From JAWXVD01 sp044425705 (GTDB lineage Bacteria > Bacillota > Clostridia > Lachnospirales > Lachnospiraceae): a stretch of 14,052 nucleotides of DNA. Shown here piece after piece: positions 7,177-14,052 of the stretch. The notes under the pieces were generated by a model. The model saw only the letters and a program-made list of their open reading frames with translations. It had not been told where the DNA came from and made no database searches. The position numbers were made by a program, and so were the translations under genes. The stretch is taken from the NCBI GenBank assembly GCA_044425705.1, contig JAWXVD010000086.1, positions 1-14,052 on the forward strand, in the 5' to 3' direction. The stretch's first letter is position 1, and each line of letters begins with the position of its first letter.

Positions 7177-8081
7177 AGGAACTCCTTTTTATTTAATATT
7201 GTCTTTATAATCTTTGTCGAATATATCTTATCTGATTCTATAATATATGATTTAAACACGTTATAAGAAGCACTACCAAACATATTGTACATAGGTGATG
7301 ACATGTCGGTTTGTTTCTGTAATTCGTGCACTGTAACTTTAGTATTAAAATTATCAAATTTAGGATTATACACCTTTCCCATGAATGCTGATTTAGAAGC
7401 ATCGTTAACTATAATTTCGTTATAGTCTCGTGATAATAATTTAAATATATTAGTTATCGTAACCTTATTTTTATGACTAACGTATATCTCGTAAACTGTT
7501 TGTTTCTCTAGACTGTTTAATTCCTCTTCATATACAAATACAAGAAGATTACTTTTAGGATCGTTAGACTTATGTTTATTAATAATAAAATCTCTATAAA
7601 TGTTACGATCTCCAACGTATACATATTCTATACTATCTTTCTTATCAAATGTAGTATCTCCGTCCATTGTAGTCTCATCTGATATATCATAATCTTCAAC
7701 TGTTATTATAGTAGCATTTTCAGAGTCATATATTTTTTCTCCTGTCAAACGTAAATTGATAGCGGCTTTACATTTCGGAATCCATGTATCGGATCCTAGT
7801 AAATTAGGCTTACCTGTAATAACATCCATTGTAATTTTAACTCCTATACCAACAACTGCTGTTTTAACTGTAGAGATTAAGATTTGTTTAATCCCACCTT
7901 TAAAACCCTCTAACAAACCATCTCCAATAGTTCCAATCATAGTTTTATTATTATTACGTATAGGTTCTACTCCTTGTTTATTTATGTTGTAACTGTGATT
8001 ATGAGTCACTACATTACTATTCAATCCTCTCATCATATAGTTAAACGTACTCTCGTTACGTTTCTTTGTTTCATTATCCAT
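7173..8081 (-). CDS. Unrecognised protein with Gly-rich hydrophobic segment (302 aa)
   Basis: Family not recognised. Residues 1-47 are polar, Asn-rich and likely disordered. Residues 48-90 (MIGTIGDGLLEGF, then KQILISTVKTAVVGIGVKI) form a Gly-containing, hydrophobic, amphipathic stretch that could insert in or lie on a membrane. Residues 100-300 look like a mixed alpha/beta globular domain (INLRLTGEKIYD, SNLLVFVYEEEL, QTVYEIYVSHKN). The open frame extends to an ATG at 8102, but GGAG stands 6 bases before the ATG at 8081 and inside the extended frame, so 8081 is taken as the start. The stop overlaps the start of the 156-residue gene by 4 bases. No AACA-N6-TA motif is present upstream; instead ATATATTAT lies 36 bases before the ATG, suggesting a different time of expression from TerL and the sheath. 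Confidence 0.8.
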   Translation of the reverse strand: MDNETKKRNESTFNYMMRGLNSNVVTHNHSYNINKQGVEPIRNNNKTMIGTIGDGLLEGFKGGIKQILISTVKTAVVGIGVKITMDVITGKPNLLGSDTWIPKCKAAINLRLTGEKIYDSENATIITVEDYDISDETTMDGDTTFDKKDSIEYVYVGDRNIYRDFIINKHKSNDPKSNLLVFVYEEELNSLEKQTVYEIYVSHKNKVTITNIFKLLSRDYNEIIVNDASKSAFMGKVYNPKFDNFNTKVTVHELQKQTDMSSPMYNMFGSASYNVFKSYIIESDKIYSTKIIKTILNKKEFL

Positions 8082-8117
8082 TTTATTCTCCAAAAAAAGC
8101 ATATTTCGATTACTTCA

Positions 8118-8126
8118 ATAATATAT
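8118..8126 (-). promoter_or_regulatory. Candidate non-late promoter element ATATATTAT
   Basis: ATATATTAT on the minus strand, ending 36 bases before the ATG at 8081, almost the same distance as the copy before the transglycosylase gene (37). The divergent gap 8082-8204 has no AACA-N6-TA match on either strand. Confidence 0.35.
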
Positions 8127-8157
8127 ATTTATTACATTAAATATAAGAAAATATTTT

Positions 8158-8168
8158 TATACTATTAC
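8158..8168 (+). promoter_or_regulatory. Possible promoter element TATACTATTAC
   Basis: TATACTATTAC ends 36 bases before the ATG at 8205, matching the position of the ATATATTAT copies at other genes and ending in TATTAC as in phiKZ early promoters. A TATAAT at 8180-8185 is an alternative -10 box but would start the transcript inside or next to the ribosome site. Weak evidence. Confidence 0.28.
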
Positions 8169-8204
8169 TTACATATAAGTATAATTTAATATAAGGTAAC
8201 TATT

Positions 8205-9020
8205 ATGAATAATAACGGCACAACGATTGCTGATCTTTATATCGAACAAGGATTCGTAAACAATACAGTTGGTCTTGACGCTAATACTATGCTTGGAATT
8301 ATGGAAGAACAATTCATAGAAAACCAAGATAAGACTGATTATATAGATTTATTCGTAACACAGATAATGAGAGTTCCTGATGAGATAATGCCTAGTGAAT
8401 ATGAGAATTTCATGGATACAACTGATAAATGGGATTTCTATTTAAATTTCAGATGGCAGTTGTTAGATTATTTTTACACATACTACGGTATACATTTCGA
8501 TGAAGAAAATCCTAAATTAGAAACGATATACACTCTATACAATGTATTAGTATTAAATCCGATTAAAACTATAGCGGAGTTCATGAAATCTATGGGTTCC
8601 CCTAATAATACAACATTCCCTAATTATAAAAAATTTACACTAAGTAATTCGTTAGTAGAAGTCCAGTCTATAGAGAATGCTAAAAACACAGCATCGTTTG
8701 AAAATTTCAGCAAAGCTACTGAAGATATAAAGCAGATAGCTAATATAGATAATAAACGCACATACGAGTTAGATTCATATGAATTAGGTTTTGCTACATT
8801 ATTTAAAAGTATAATACTAGATGATATGTATTTTAATATAGATTCTATGTTTGATGTATTGGCTGATGTTACCGAAAATTACGATTACAGGTATGTAGCC
8901 GATCTTGTAAATGCTTTTGATATAGAAATTAATGCTGGTATATTCATACCTAAATTAAGAAAACTTTTATCCACAATAGAAAATTATGACGAATTAGTTT
9001 CGGTATATTCTATTCTGTAA
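8205..9020 (+). CDS. Unrecognised acidic phage protein (271 aa)
   Basis: Family not recognised. The protein is 271 residues, acidic, predicted largely helical, rich in Asp, Asn and Tyr, with no membrane segment, signal peptide or obvious catalytic motif. The region 76-120 is aromatic-rich (WDFYLNFRWQLLDYFYTYYG), suggesting a packed helical core or a protein-protein interface. The ATG has a modest AAGGT ribosome site 7-8 bases upstream, weaker than those of its neighbours. It is followed after 71 bases by a second plus-strand gene and is divergent from the 8081-7173 gene. It lies within the morphogenesis cluster but on the opposite strand from TerL and the tail genes, and its upstream region lacks the late motif. 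Confidence 0.78.
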   Translation: MNNNGTTIADLYIEQGFVNNTVGLDANTMLGIMEEQFIENQDKTDYIDLFVTQIMRVPDEIMPSEYENFMDTTDKWDFYLNFRWQLLDYFYTYYGIHFDEENPKLETIYTLYNVLVLNPIKTIAEFMKSMGSPNNTTFPNYKKFTLSNSLVEVQSIENAKNTASFENFSKATEDIKQIANIDNKRTYELDSYELGFATLFKSIILDDMYFNIDSMFDVLADVTENYDYRYVADLVNAFDIEINAGIFIPKLRKLLSTIENYDELVSVYSIL

Positions 9021-9038
9021 TACACGTCTATAAAGTCT

Positions 9039-9047
9039 ATATATTAT
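9039..9047 (+). promoter_or_regulatory. Candidate non-late promoter element ATATATTAT
   Basis: ATATATTAT ends 44 bases before the ATG at 9092, in the short gap after the 8205-9020 gene. It could give the small downstream gene its own transcript. It is the third exact copy of this nonamer placed within 50 bases of a start codon. Confidence 0.33.
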
Positions 9048-9091
9048 TTAGATAGTATAGAAATATATATTAAATAACCAGGAGGAAAAAT

Positions 9092-9352
9092 ATGGTTATA
9101 ATAGATTCCGATGAAGTTGCTATAGAGCACAATAATGTTCTAAAAATATTAGAACATAAAAAGAACCTATCTGTATCGGATAGGAAAAGAGTGATCGATT
9201 TGTACCCTCGTATACAAAATGGTCATATCGACGTAGACACGAAAAGTACTATGTCGCGTCAACTTTATGAGTTGGCGAATGAAAGAGTCAAAAAATACGA
9301 CTCGATAGAGGATAAGATATTGAAGAGGTTAGCTTCTTCAAAACTTATTTAA
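9092..9352 (+). CDS. Small unrecognised charged helical protein (86 aa)
   Basis: An 86-residue soluble protein, predicted helical, with alternating acidic and basic clusters (ILEHKKNLSVSDRKRVIDLY, then ERVKKYDSIEDKILKRLASS). Family not recognised. The size, charge and single compact helical domain would fit a small regulator or an accessory protein, but no DNA-binding helix-turn-helix is convincing. The ribosome site is strong: CAGGAGG 6 bases before the ATG. It ends just before a bidirectional hairpin terminator that separates it from the convergent TerL gene. Confidence 0.7.
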   Translation: MVIIDSDEVAIEHNNVLKILEHKKNLSVSDRKRVIDLYPRIQNGHIDVDTKSTMSRQLYELANERVKKYDSIEDKILKRLASSKLI

Positions 9353-9411
9353 AAAAAACTATGATGTCGTACCGATGTATTCGGTACGACAATCTGTGAA
9401 TTCTTTTTTTT
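9351..9411. terminator. Bidirectional intrinsic terminator between 9092 gene and TerL
   Basis: A perfect 11-base stem, TGTCGTACCGA (9365-9375) and TCGGTACGACA (9381-9391), with a 5-base loop. Eight T follow on the plus strand (9404-9411, overlapping the TerL stop codon) and eight T follow on the minus strand (9358-9351, just after the stop of the plus-strand gene). The layout fits termination from both sides in a convergent gap of 57 bases. Confidence 0.7.
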
Positions 9412-11611
9412 AGAAATAACTATCGTAGGCTGTACTATTATCTTCTTCGGATACTCGTTTTTCTCTAATTCTTCTTTCTATGATTTCTGGTTCTTCTTCA
9501 CCTTCTTCCATAGATTCTATATCTTTCATATCATCATCTTTGCTTAATTCATCTGATGCTACTTTATTGATATCATCGTAGTTTCTAGTTTCCATTGTAA
9601 AGTCTCTAAGAACATTTATAAAAGTATTAGGATCTTCTGGCTCATAGATATTTGATCTAAAATCATCATAAATCATACGTCGTTGCAATTCAAGTCTATT
9701 AGTGGTAGATAAATCTTTCTTATCCACACTTTCAACATTCTTTACATTCTGTATAATTTTATTCATTTTCTCGTTATTATAATCAACTATCTGTTTATTA
9801 TCATTCACATCAAGATCCATATCCAAAGCACATCCGATATAGAAACTGTCCACATTAACACTTTTCTTATGTTTAGCATATAAACAAAACCAGATTGTAT
9901 ATAAGTAAGCCATTAAGGTATCATCATGACAACCATCTTCATGATCTATTCTTCCAGTCTTTGTAAATGTTAAAGTATTCATTTCAGTTATAATATGCTT
10001 ATCATAAATACGATCATAATACTCTCTAACACAAACTCTTATAAGTTCACCATAGAATAGACTTCTTAGTTTAGCTGTCATAGTAACACCTAGTTTATTT
10101 TTACTAGAAGCTTTAGTTTTGCTATTTTCTTCTAAGTCAGTATATATTCTATGAGCTCCTATGTACTGCGCTATTATTTGCAGTATAGCTATTCCCATAG
10201 CATTGGATTCCCCTACAATAACTGCTGATGGTAGAATTTGTAACATTATATAAGCTACCGCTTTTGCGTATTTAGGTATAGTTTGGTGATTGACTCTCAT
10301 TGTAGCTATAACCTCGAAGTTAGTCGGATCCGTTATTACCATAGTACTATAATCTTTTCCTATATTAGCACCAAAATCCATTCCTACAATGTAAGGTAAT
10401 CTCGTGTCTATTTCGGATACTCTTTTATAAAACTTCAAGAAATATATACTTTCAACTACTACAACTTCAGCTGGTCTTCTTATCTGAGCATTAAGTATCT
10501 TTATACTTTCAGCTCCGAGAGGGTGTTCTTTACTAACATCTAACCATTGGTTTAATACTTCACGATTAAACACATCATCATCTCCATTACATAATGATCT
10601 TTGTTCATCTATGTAGTTATCATCCTTACCTAAGTCATAATACATATATTCTATTCTTAAAAATTTAGATCCACTATTACCCGGAGAATTTGTATCTATA
10701 AATTGTGATATTTTTTTATTATCGAATTTAGTTATACCCTCATCGGTTTTATAACCAGTAAGATCATACATATCTTCAGTAAAATCTGTAGACTTATTTA
10801 TGAAATTAAAAAACCATTTCTGATCTGGTACATTAAGATTACCAGTCGTAGATGTCATTGTTATACCTCTAGCTGAATTATTACGTTCTGCTATCTTAGC
10901 AACGGTAGCGTAGGCAAAAATAGCTGCACTGTACTGAATCGGAAGATATTTAATAACTACCGCTTCATCCCACCATTGAACTGGCGCTGATCTACCCCTA
11001 CCGACTTTATTACTACTTTCTTCTGAGTGTCCAGGAGCTTTACATGATATAGCGTTGTACATACCACCATTCATTAAGTATTTTATACTCCTAGCATTAT
11101 CGACATCCTTCCTACTCATCAATTGTAAATACTCTGGTAATGAAGAACGCATATTCTTAAAACGTTCCATATTATCACCATTCTTATCGTCATTCATATT
11201 AAACCATAATGACTCTGTATTTTCCCATGCCCAATATATACCTCTAAGATACATAGCTACGGTAGTAGTTGTTTTATATGTCTGACGTGGTAATATTGTA
11301 ATATTATTAATATCATTATCGATAGCCCACATTAGCGCTAAATTACCTCTATTTATTTCGAATGGTATATTAGCACCACCAGTAGGAATCCTAACAATTT
11401 CTCTAGCGAAGTAATATGGATTTCTAGCTATTTCTCTATGAACCTTGAGTTTCTGACCGAATGTCATATTCTCTTCATCGAGAGGATTTATATGTAATAG
11501 ATCCTCATCGTATAATTCTAAAAAGAATGTATTGTTTCGTATCCCCATTTCTTTTAATATGTAGTGTAATTTCAAGAAACTCGTATTCTTTGTGTTATAA
11601 TGTAAAATCAT
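9410..11611 (-). CDS. terL: Terminase large subunit (DNA packaging ATPase/nuclease)
   Basis: The motor that cuts concatemeric phage DNA and pumps it into the prohead through the portal. In the 733-residue form the ATPase domain has a Walker A-like PRQTYKTT (108-115), a Walker B VQWWDE (211-216) with the catalytic Glu, and a coupling motif TMTSTTGN (251-258). The RNase H-fold nuclease has the three expected acids: D412 in GMDFG, E468 in VGESN and D563/D564 in CHDDTLMAY. The order and spacing are those of a complete TerL. Walker A lacks the usual Gly before Lys (Tyr instead; T4 gp17 has RQLGKT). After the nuclease comes an acidic tail (about 590-733) beyond the usual length. The frame is open to 11695, but that ATG has no ribosome site and lies upstream of the predicted transcript start (11632). 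The ATG at 11611 is chosen, with a weak GAGAG site. Confidence 0.92.
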   Translation of the reverse strand: MILHYNTKNTSFLKLHYILKEMGIRNNTFFLELYDEDLLHINPLDEENMTFGQKLKVHREIARNPYYFAREIVRIPTGGANIPFEINRGNLALMWAIDNDINNITILPRQTYKTTTTVAMYLRGIYWAWENTESLWFNMNDDKNGDNMERFKNMRSSLPEYLQLMSRKDVDNARSIKYLMNGGMYNAISCKAPGHSEESSNKVGRGRSAPVQWWDEAVVIKYLPIQYSAAIFAYATVAKIAERNNSARGITMTSTTGNLNVPDQKWFFNFINKSTDFTEDMYDLTGYKTDEGITKFDNKKISQFIDTNSPGNSGSKFLRIEYMYYDLGKDDNYIDEQRSLCNGDDDVFNREVLNQWLDVSKEHPLGAESIKILNAQIRRPAEVVVVESIYFLKFYKRVSEIDTRLPYIVGMDFGANIGKDYSTMVITDPTNFEVIATMRVNHQTIPKYAKAVAYIMLQILPSAVIVGESNAMGIAILQIIAQYIGAHRIYTDLEENSKTKASSKNKLGVTMTAKLRSLFYGELIRVCVREYYDRIYDKHIITEMNTLTFTKTGRIDHEDGCHDDTLMAYLYTIWFCLYAKHKKSVNVDSFYIGCALDMDLDVNDNKQIVDYNNEKMNKIIQNVKNVESVDKKDLSTTNRLELQRRMIYDDFRSNIYEPEDPNTFINVLRDFTMETRNYDDINKVASDELSKDDDMKDIESMEEGEEEPEIIERRIREKRVSEEDNSTAYDSYF

Positions 11612-11631
11612 CTTAATCTCTCTAAATAATA

Positions 11632-11643
11632 TAGATGTATGTT
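11632..11643 (-). promoter_or_regulatory. Candidate late promoter of terL, AACA-N6-TA
   Basis: AACATACATCTA on the minus strand with predicted transcript start at 11632, giving a 21-base leader before the ATG at 11611. The same 21-base distance is seen for the 242-residue gene. It argues against the longer frame that begins at 11695. Confidence 0.55.
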
Positions 11644-11740
11644 TTAAGACAAATGGTAAAATACTGTAACAGCTATTGTTATCGGTAGATATCATTTAAG
11701 TAGTATGTAGATACAAAAACAAAAAAAGGGAGGACATCAT

Positions 11741-12010
11741 ATGTCTTTAACAAAAAAAATCGCATCGCTAATTGAAGAAGGTAATTGTGCTAAATTTATC
11801 TATAATCCAGATAAAGAGAATTGCGTAAATGAAAACGACAAAAACGATGTAGTTCATGGCGACGATAATGGTCGAATGTCTATAGCAACAAAAATCGTAT
11901 CGCTACTTGAAGATGGTAATCATAATAAATTTATCTATAATCCAGATAAAGAGAATTGCGTAAATGAAAACGACAAAAACGATGTAGTTGATGACGACGA
12001 TAATGGTCGA
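11741..12010 (+). repeat. Direct tandem duplication of a 135-base coding unit
   Basis: Two adjacent 135-base units, each beginning ATGTCT and ending GATAATGGTCGA. The central 64 bases (11791-11854 and 11926-11989) are identical. Twelve substitutions fall in the rest, most in the first 51 bases. No indels. Confidence 0.9.
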
Positions 12011-12022
12011 AACAAATCATAA
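11741..12022 (+). CDS. Small tandem-repeat protein of unknown function (93 aa)
   Basis: The protein is two 45-residue copies in tandem followed by NKS. Each copy has a short helix (SLTKKIASLIEEGN in copy 1, SIATKIVSLLEDGN in copy 2), then KFIYNPDKENCVNEND and an acidic DDNGR end. At DNA level the copies (11741-11875, 11876-12010) are about 91 percent identical. Differences are confined to 10 codons and all change the amino acid. There is one conserved Cys per copy plus an extra Cys in copy 1. Family not recognised; acidic, soluble, no membrane segment. The ribosome site GGGAGGA is strong, about 7 bases from the ATG. It is the only plus-strand gene between TerL and the large gene at the right edge. 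In-frame sequence after the stop still looks coding (see 12023-12121). Neither promoter motif of the window is found upstream. Confidence 0.75.
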   Translation: MSLTKKIASLIEEGNCAKFIYNPDKENCVNENDKNDVVHGDDNGRMSIATKIVSLLEDGNHNKFIYNPDKENCVNENDKNDVVDDDDNGRNKS

Positions 12023-12121
12023 TATCGTGTTTTCGGAGAAAACAAAAGTAACAGAAGTACTTATAAGTACAATCCAGAGGCAGGCGGTTTAACACGCGAC
12101 ACTGGTATCCAATTAGATTAA
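12023..12121 (+). other. In-frame open stretch after the stop of the repeat gene
   Basis: After the TAA at 12020-12022 the same frame stays open for 32 codons and ends at a second TAA (12119-12121). The translation includes STYKYNPEAGGLTRDTGIQLD, whose YNPE matches the YNPD of both repeat units. There is no ATG, GTG or TTG in this frame, so it is not an independent gene. It may be a lost C-terminal part of the repeat gene, or be reached by stop-codon readthrough. Confidence 0.4.
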
Positions 12122-12167
12122 GTCTGTGCATGAAAATGCACAGACTAACATCTAATATTTTTTTTTT
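12121..12167 (+). terminator. Intrinsic terminator after the repeat gene
   Basis: A perfect 11-base stem, AGTCTGTGCAT and ATGCACAGACT, with a GAAA tetraloop (12121-12146). A run of ten T follows at 12158-12167, 11 bases beyond the stem. It lies 98 bases after the stop of the repeat gene but directly overlaps the second in-frame TAA, as if the transcription unit originally ended there. Confidence 0.65.
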
Positions 12168-14052
12168 AATACTCGTACGATATATCTGAAATGAATCTAA
12201 GTATACCTTCCATGTATGGGTATTCGACGAACATCGGCATAGCGTAATTTGATATAGAAGACATTAATACAAAGTCTCTATATCCAGTATTACCATTAAG
12301 TCTATAACTAGTCGTCTCTCCTCTCTTACCTGAATTCCTAACCATCTTTTCGAAAGTTTTACTTTCCGTTACGTAGTTTAAATGTTCTACCATTCTTTTA
12401 TATTGTGTAGATAATAACATATTTCTACGTTCTACTAAACAGGTACGATTCTTCTCTACAACAACTTTTATTAAATAGAACGGAAGAGCGAAAGATAAAG
12501 TATTTATATATCTACCCATAGAAGAAGTTCCGTATTGTTTGGTCGATAAATTATCATCCGCGTTTTGTCTTCTAGTTCCTCTATAATCGTAACCACCTTT
12601 TATAACATCATCATAAAAATCTCGTATACCAGATATTAATTCAGGCATAGAAGAATTCATAATTTCATATTTTTCTATATTGTCTCGTTTATGTTCTGGT
12701 GTAGAATTTCTAACCTTTTCAAATTTTCTTGAGAATACACTAAAATCAACTAATTCCATAGCAGCTTTAAAATATCTTACAGATAATACATGCATATTAT
12801 GCTGTACGGTATCCATAGGATTTTCAACAATACTATAATAATAATCAGGATCATTTAAATATTTAGCTTTAGCTTCAGTTAAAGGTTGATCTATACTCAA
12901 TCCTAGTTTTTCTAATAGTTCTTTAGTATCATAATCCTCTACAAGTGATAGACCTCTTTTAATGTATTCATCTATTGGTACAAATGTGTCATTACCAGAT
13001 GAATCTAAATTAGAGATTACTGTACTACTGTTTACCATTTTATGAAGATACAGCATATGTAGATTCATAAATAACTTTATTAAGTATTTAAAGGATCGTA
13101 GTATATCGCGTTTATCTAGTATCATATGAGCTATATTGCCATCAAATATAGAATAGTTATATGTCTCTTTCTTAATCTCTTCCATTATGGAACTAAACTC
13201 TGCTACCTTATCTTGACCTTCTATTCTATATACTTTACCACTATGATTCAATTTAACGAAAGATGGTTCTGAAAGATGCCCCATCATTTTAGAAATAAGA
13301 TTCTTATTTGTATCATAATCAGCTACTCTACCTATAAATGCAAGACTAGTCATTATACATGAAGCTATTATATCATTAGTTAGCTTAGATATCATCTGAG
13401 AATTAAACTCGGAAAAGTTTTCTTTCACTGTACTTTTAAGATTAATATTCTCGTTCATAGCCTTTTGCATCATTATATAACTAATGACACCGGGAGAATT
13501 GATATCGCCCACTTTACAAACTTCGAGAAGATATCTAAAAGTACCATACAGTGCAACATACTTCTCTGGTACTTCTACACGCCAATCATCGTTAGGTTCA
13601 TAATCAGGTTCTTCTAACAAGTCAAATAAAAAATTTCTAAATGCTTCATATGGTTTAAGAGTAGATCCGAAAGATTTTGTCTTTTCGTTGACTAAAAACT
13701 CATGTTCTATTCTATACTTAAATGAACGCATTAGACCATCCATACATACATTTATTTTTATATAAAGATTTCTTACTACATCATGGAACTCTTCTTGATA
13801 GTACGGATTACCTAAGTTAGCGCCGCCATTAGAGATAGCGTCTATTCTATCTTCTCCAAACAGCACCCCATCATGTTTAGACATAGCTTCATTTATATCT
13901 AACGCATTATCTTTAAATACTTCTATGTGAGGTAAAAAAGTATCTGTGACGACACCGGTACCTATCATAGGGTTAATTAGATCATATAAGCTAGGATTAC
14001 CTTCTCGTCGAGTATCTCTATGTCCGTTTTTGTATAGACTAGAAATATTACT
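12166..14052 (-). CDS. Unrecognised large phage protein, 5' end beyond window (628+ aa)
   Basis: At least 628 residues; the true start lies past the right edge. An internal ATG at 13968 has no ribosome site, and the frame is open for all 28 codons upstream of it to the window end (with sequence such as RREGNPSLYDLINP), so it is not the start. The protein is mostly helical, with no membrane segment or known catalytic motif. Notable parts are the Asp/Asn-rich FGEDRIDAISNGGANLGNP near the start and a C-terminal Arg/Tyr-rich region (RRNMLLSTQYKRMVEHLNYV). It lies directly upstream of terL in the morphogenesis cluster, so a virion or assembly role is plausible but unproven. It ends against the T-run of the convergent terminator of the repeat gene. 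Confidence 0.8.
   Translation of the reverse strand, partial: SNISSLYKNGHRDTRREGNPSLYDLINPMIGTGVVTDTFLPHIEVFKDNALDINEAMSKHDGVLFGEDRIDAISNGGANLGNPYYQEEFHDVVRNLYIKINVCMDGLMRSFKYRIEHEFLVNEKTKSFGSTLKPYEAFRNFLFDLLEEPDYEPNDDWRVEVPEKYVALYGTFRYLLEVCKVGDINSPGVISYIMMQKAMNENINLKSTVKENFSEFNSQMISKLTNDIIASCIMTSLAFIGRVADYDTNKNLISKMMGHLSEPSFVKLNHSGKVYRIEGQDKVAEFSSIMEEIKKETYNYSIFDGNIAHMILDKRDILRSFKYLIKLFMNLHMLYLHKMVNSSTVISNLDSSGNDTFVPIDEYIKRGLSLVEDYDTKELLEKLGLSIDQPLTEAKAKYLNDPDYYYSIVENPMDTVQHNMHVLSVRYFKAAMELVDFSVFSRKFEKVRNSTPEHKRDNIEKYEIMNSSMPELISGIRDFYDDVIKGGYDYRGTRRQNADDNLSTKQYGTSSMGRYINTLSFALPFYLIKVVVEKNRTCLVERRNMLLSTQYKRMVEHLNYVTESKTFEKMVRNSGKRGETTSYRLNGNTGYRDFVLMSSISNYAMPMFVEYPYMEGILRFISDISYEY

Noticed and set aside
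8082..8102. Seven-residue longer form of the 302-aa protein
   Set aside because: GGAG inside the extension is correctly spaced for the ATG at 8081.
8180..8185. TATAAT as a host-type -10 box for the 8205 gene
   Set aside because: A transcript starting from it would begin at or in the ribosome site, and no convincing -35 box is at the right distance.
7974..8189. Plus-strand 71-residue open frame with hydrophobic Tyr/Ile-rich end
   Set aside because: It spans the start of the minus-strand gene and the divergent AT-rich control region; no ribosome site, and the composition reflects AT-rich DNA.
11612..11695. Longer TerL from the ATG at 11695
   Set aside because: No ribosome site before it, and the promoter motif at 11643-11632 lies inside the extension.
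11931..12131. Minus-strand 66-residue open frame across the repeat gene
   Set aside because: It is the opposite strand of the tandem repeat and its terminator, with no ribosome site and an unlikely Cys/Arg/His-rich composition.

Overview
The window looks like part of the structural/packaging region of a large, AT-rich, contractile-tailed bacteriophage. Three genes can be named from sequence. One is a tail sheath protein with a GGxDG core motif. One is a large terminase with both ATPase and nuclease motifs. One is a membrane-anchored lytic transglycosylase. A truncated gene next to the sheath gene is in the position usual for a tail tube gene. TerL, sheath and a probable tube gene lying near each other, with large unrecognised proteins between them, resembles the phiKZ-type jumbo phages. 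The AT-rich genome, together with a recurring AACA-N6-TA motif upstream of several genes, points towards the Bacillus AR9/PBS1 branch. That motif is the form described for late promoters of AR9, which uses its own RNA polymerase. The host and phage assignment is inference; no host or plasmid genes are visible.

Layout from high to low coordinates, because most genes are on the minus strand: a large unrecognised gene truncated at the right edge (14052-12166); large terminase (11611-9410); a translationally coupled pair of unrecognised genes (8081-7173 and 7176-6706); a small amphipathic/coiled-coil protein (6614-6249); a 634-residue unrecognised protein (6114-4210); a 242-residue unrecognised protein (4173-3445); tail sheath (2330-279); probable tail tube (275 to beyond the left edge). 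Four plus-strand genes are interspersed: a small protein made of two tandem repeats (11741-12022), two unrecognised genes (8205-9020, 9092-9352) and the transglycosylase (2582-3358). Where the strand changes, hairpins, several followed by T-runs, separate convergent genes, and AT-rich gaps of 123-251 bases separate divergent ones.

Two candidate promoter classes divide the genes. TerL, the 121-residue protein, the 242-residue protein and the sheath each have AACA-N6-TA on the minus strand. In the first three cases the predicted transcript begins only 21-26 bases before the start codon. Two plus-strand genes and the 8081-7173 gene instead have ATATATTAT 36-44 bases before their start codons, and 8205 has a related form. 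This suggests a minus-strand late morphogenesis programme with a second, perhaps earlier, expression class embedded in it. The promoter and ribosome-site evidence also changes several start codons relative to the longest open frames. No gene-free stretch exceeds 300 bases. No tRNA, CRISPR array, insertion sequence or attachment site was seen.
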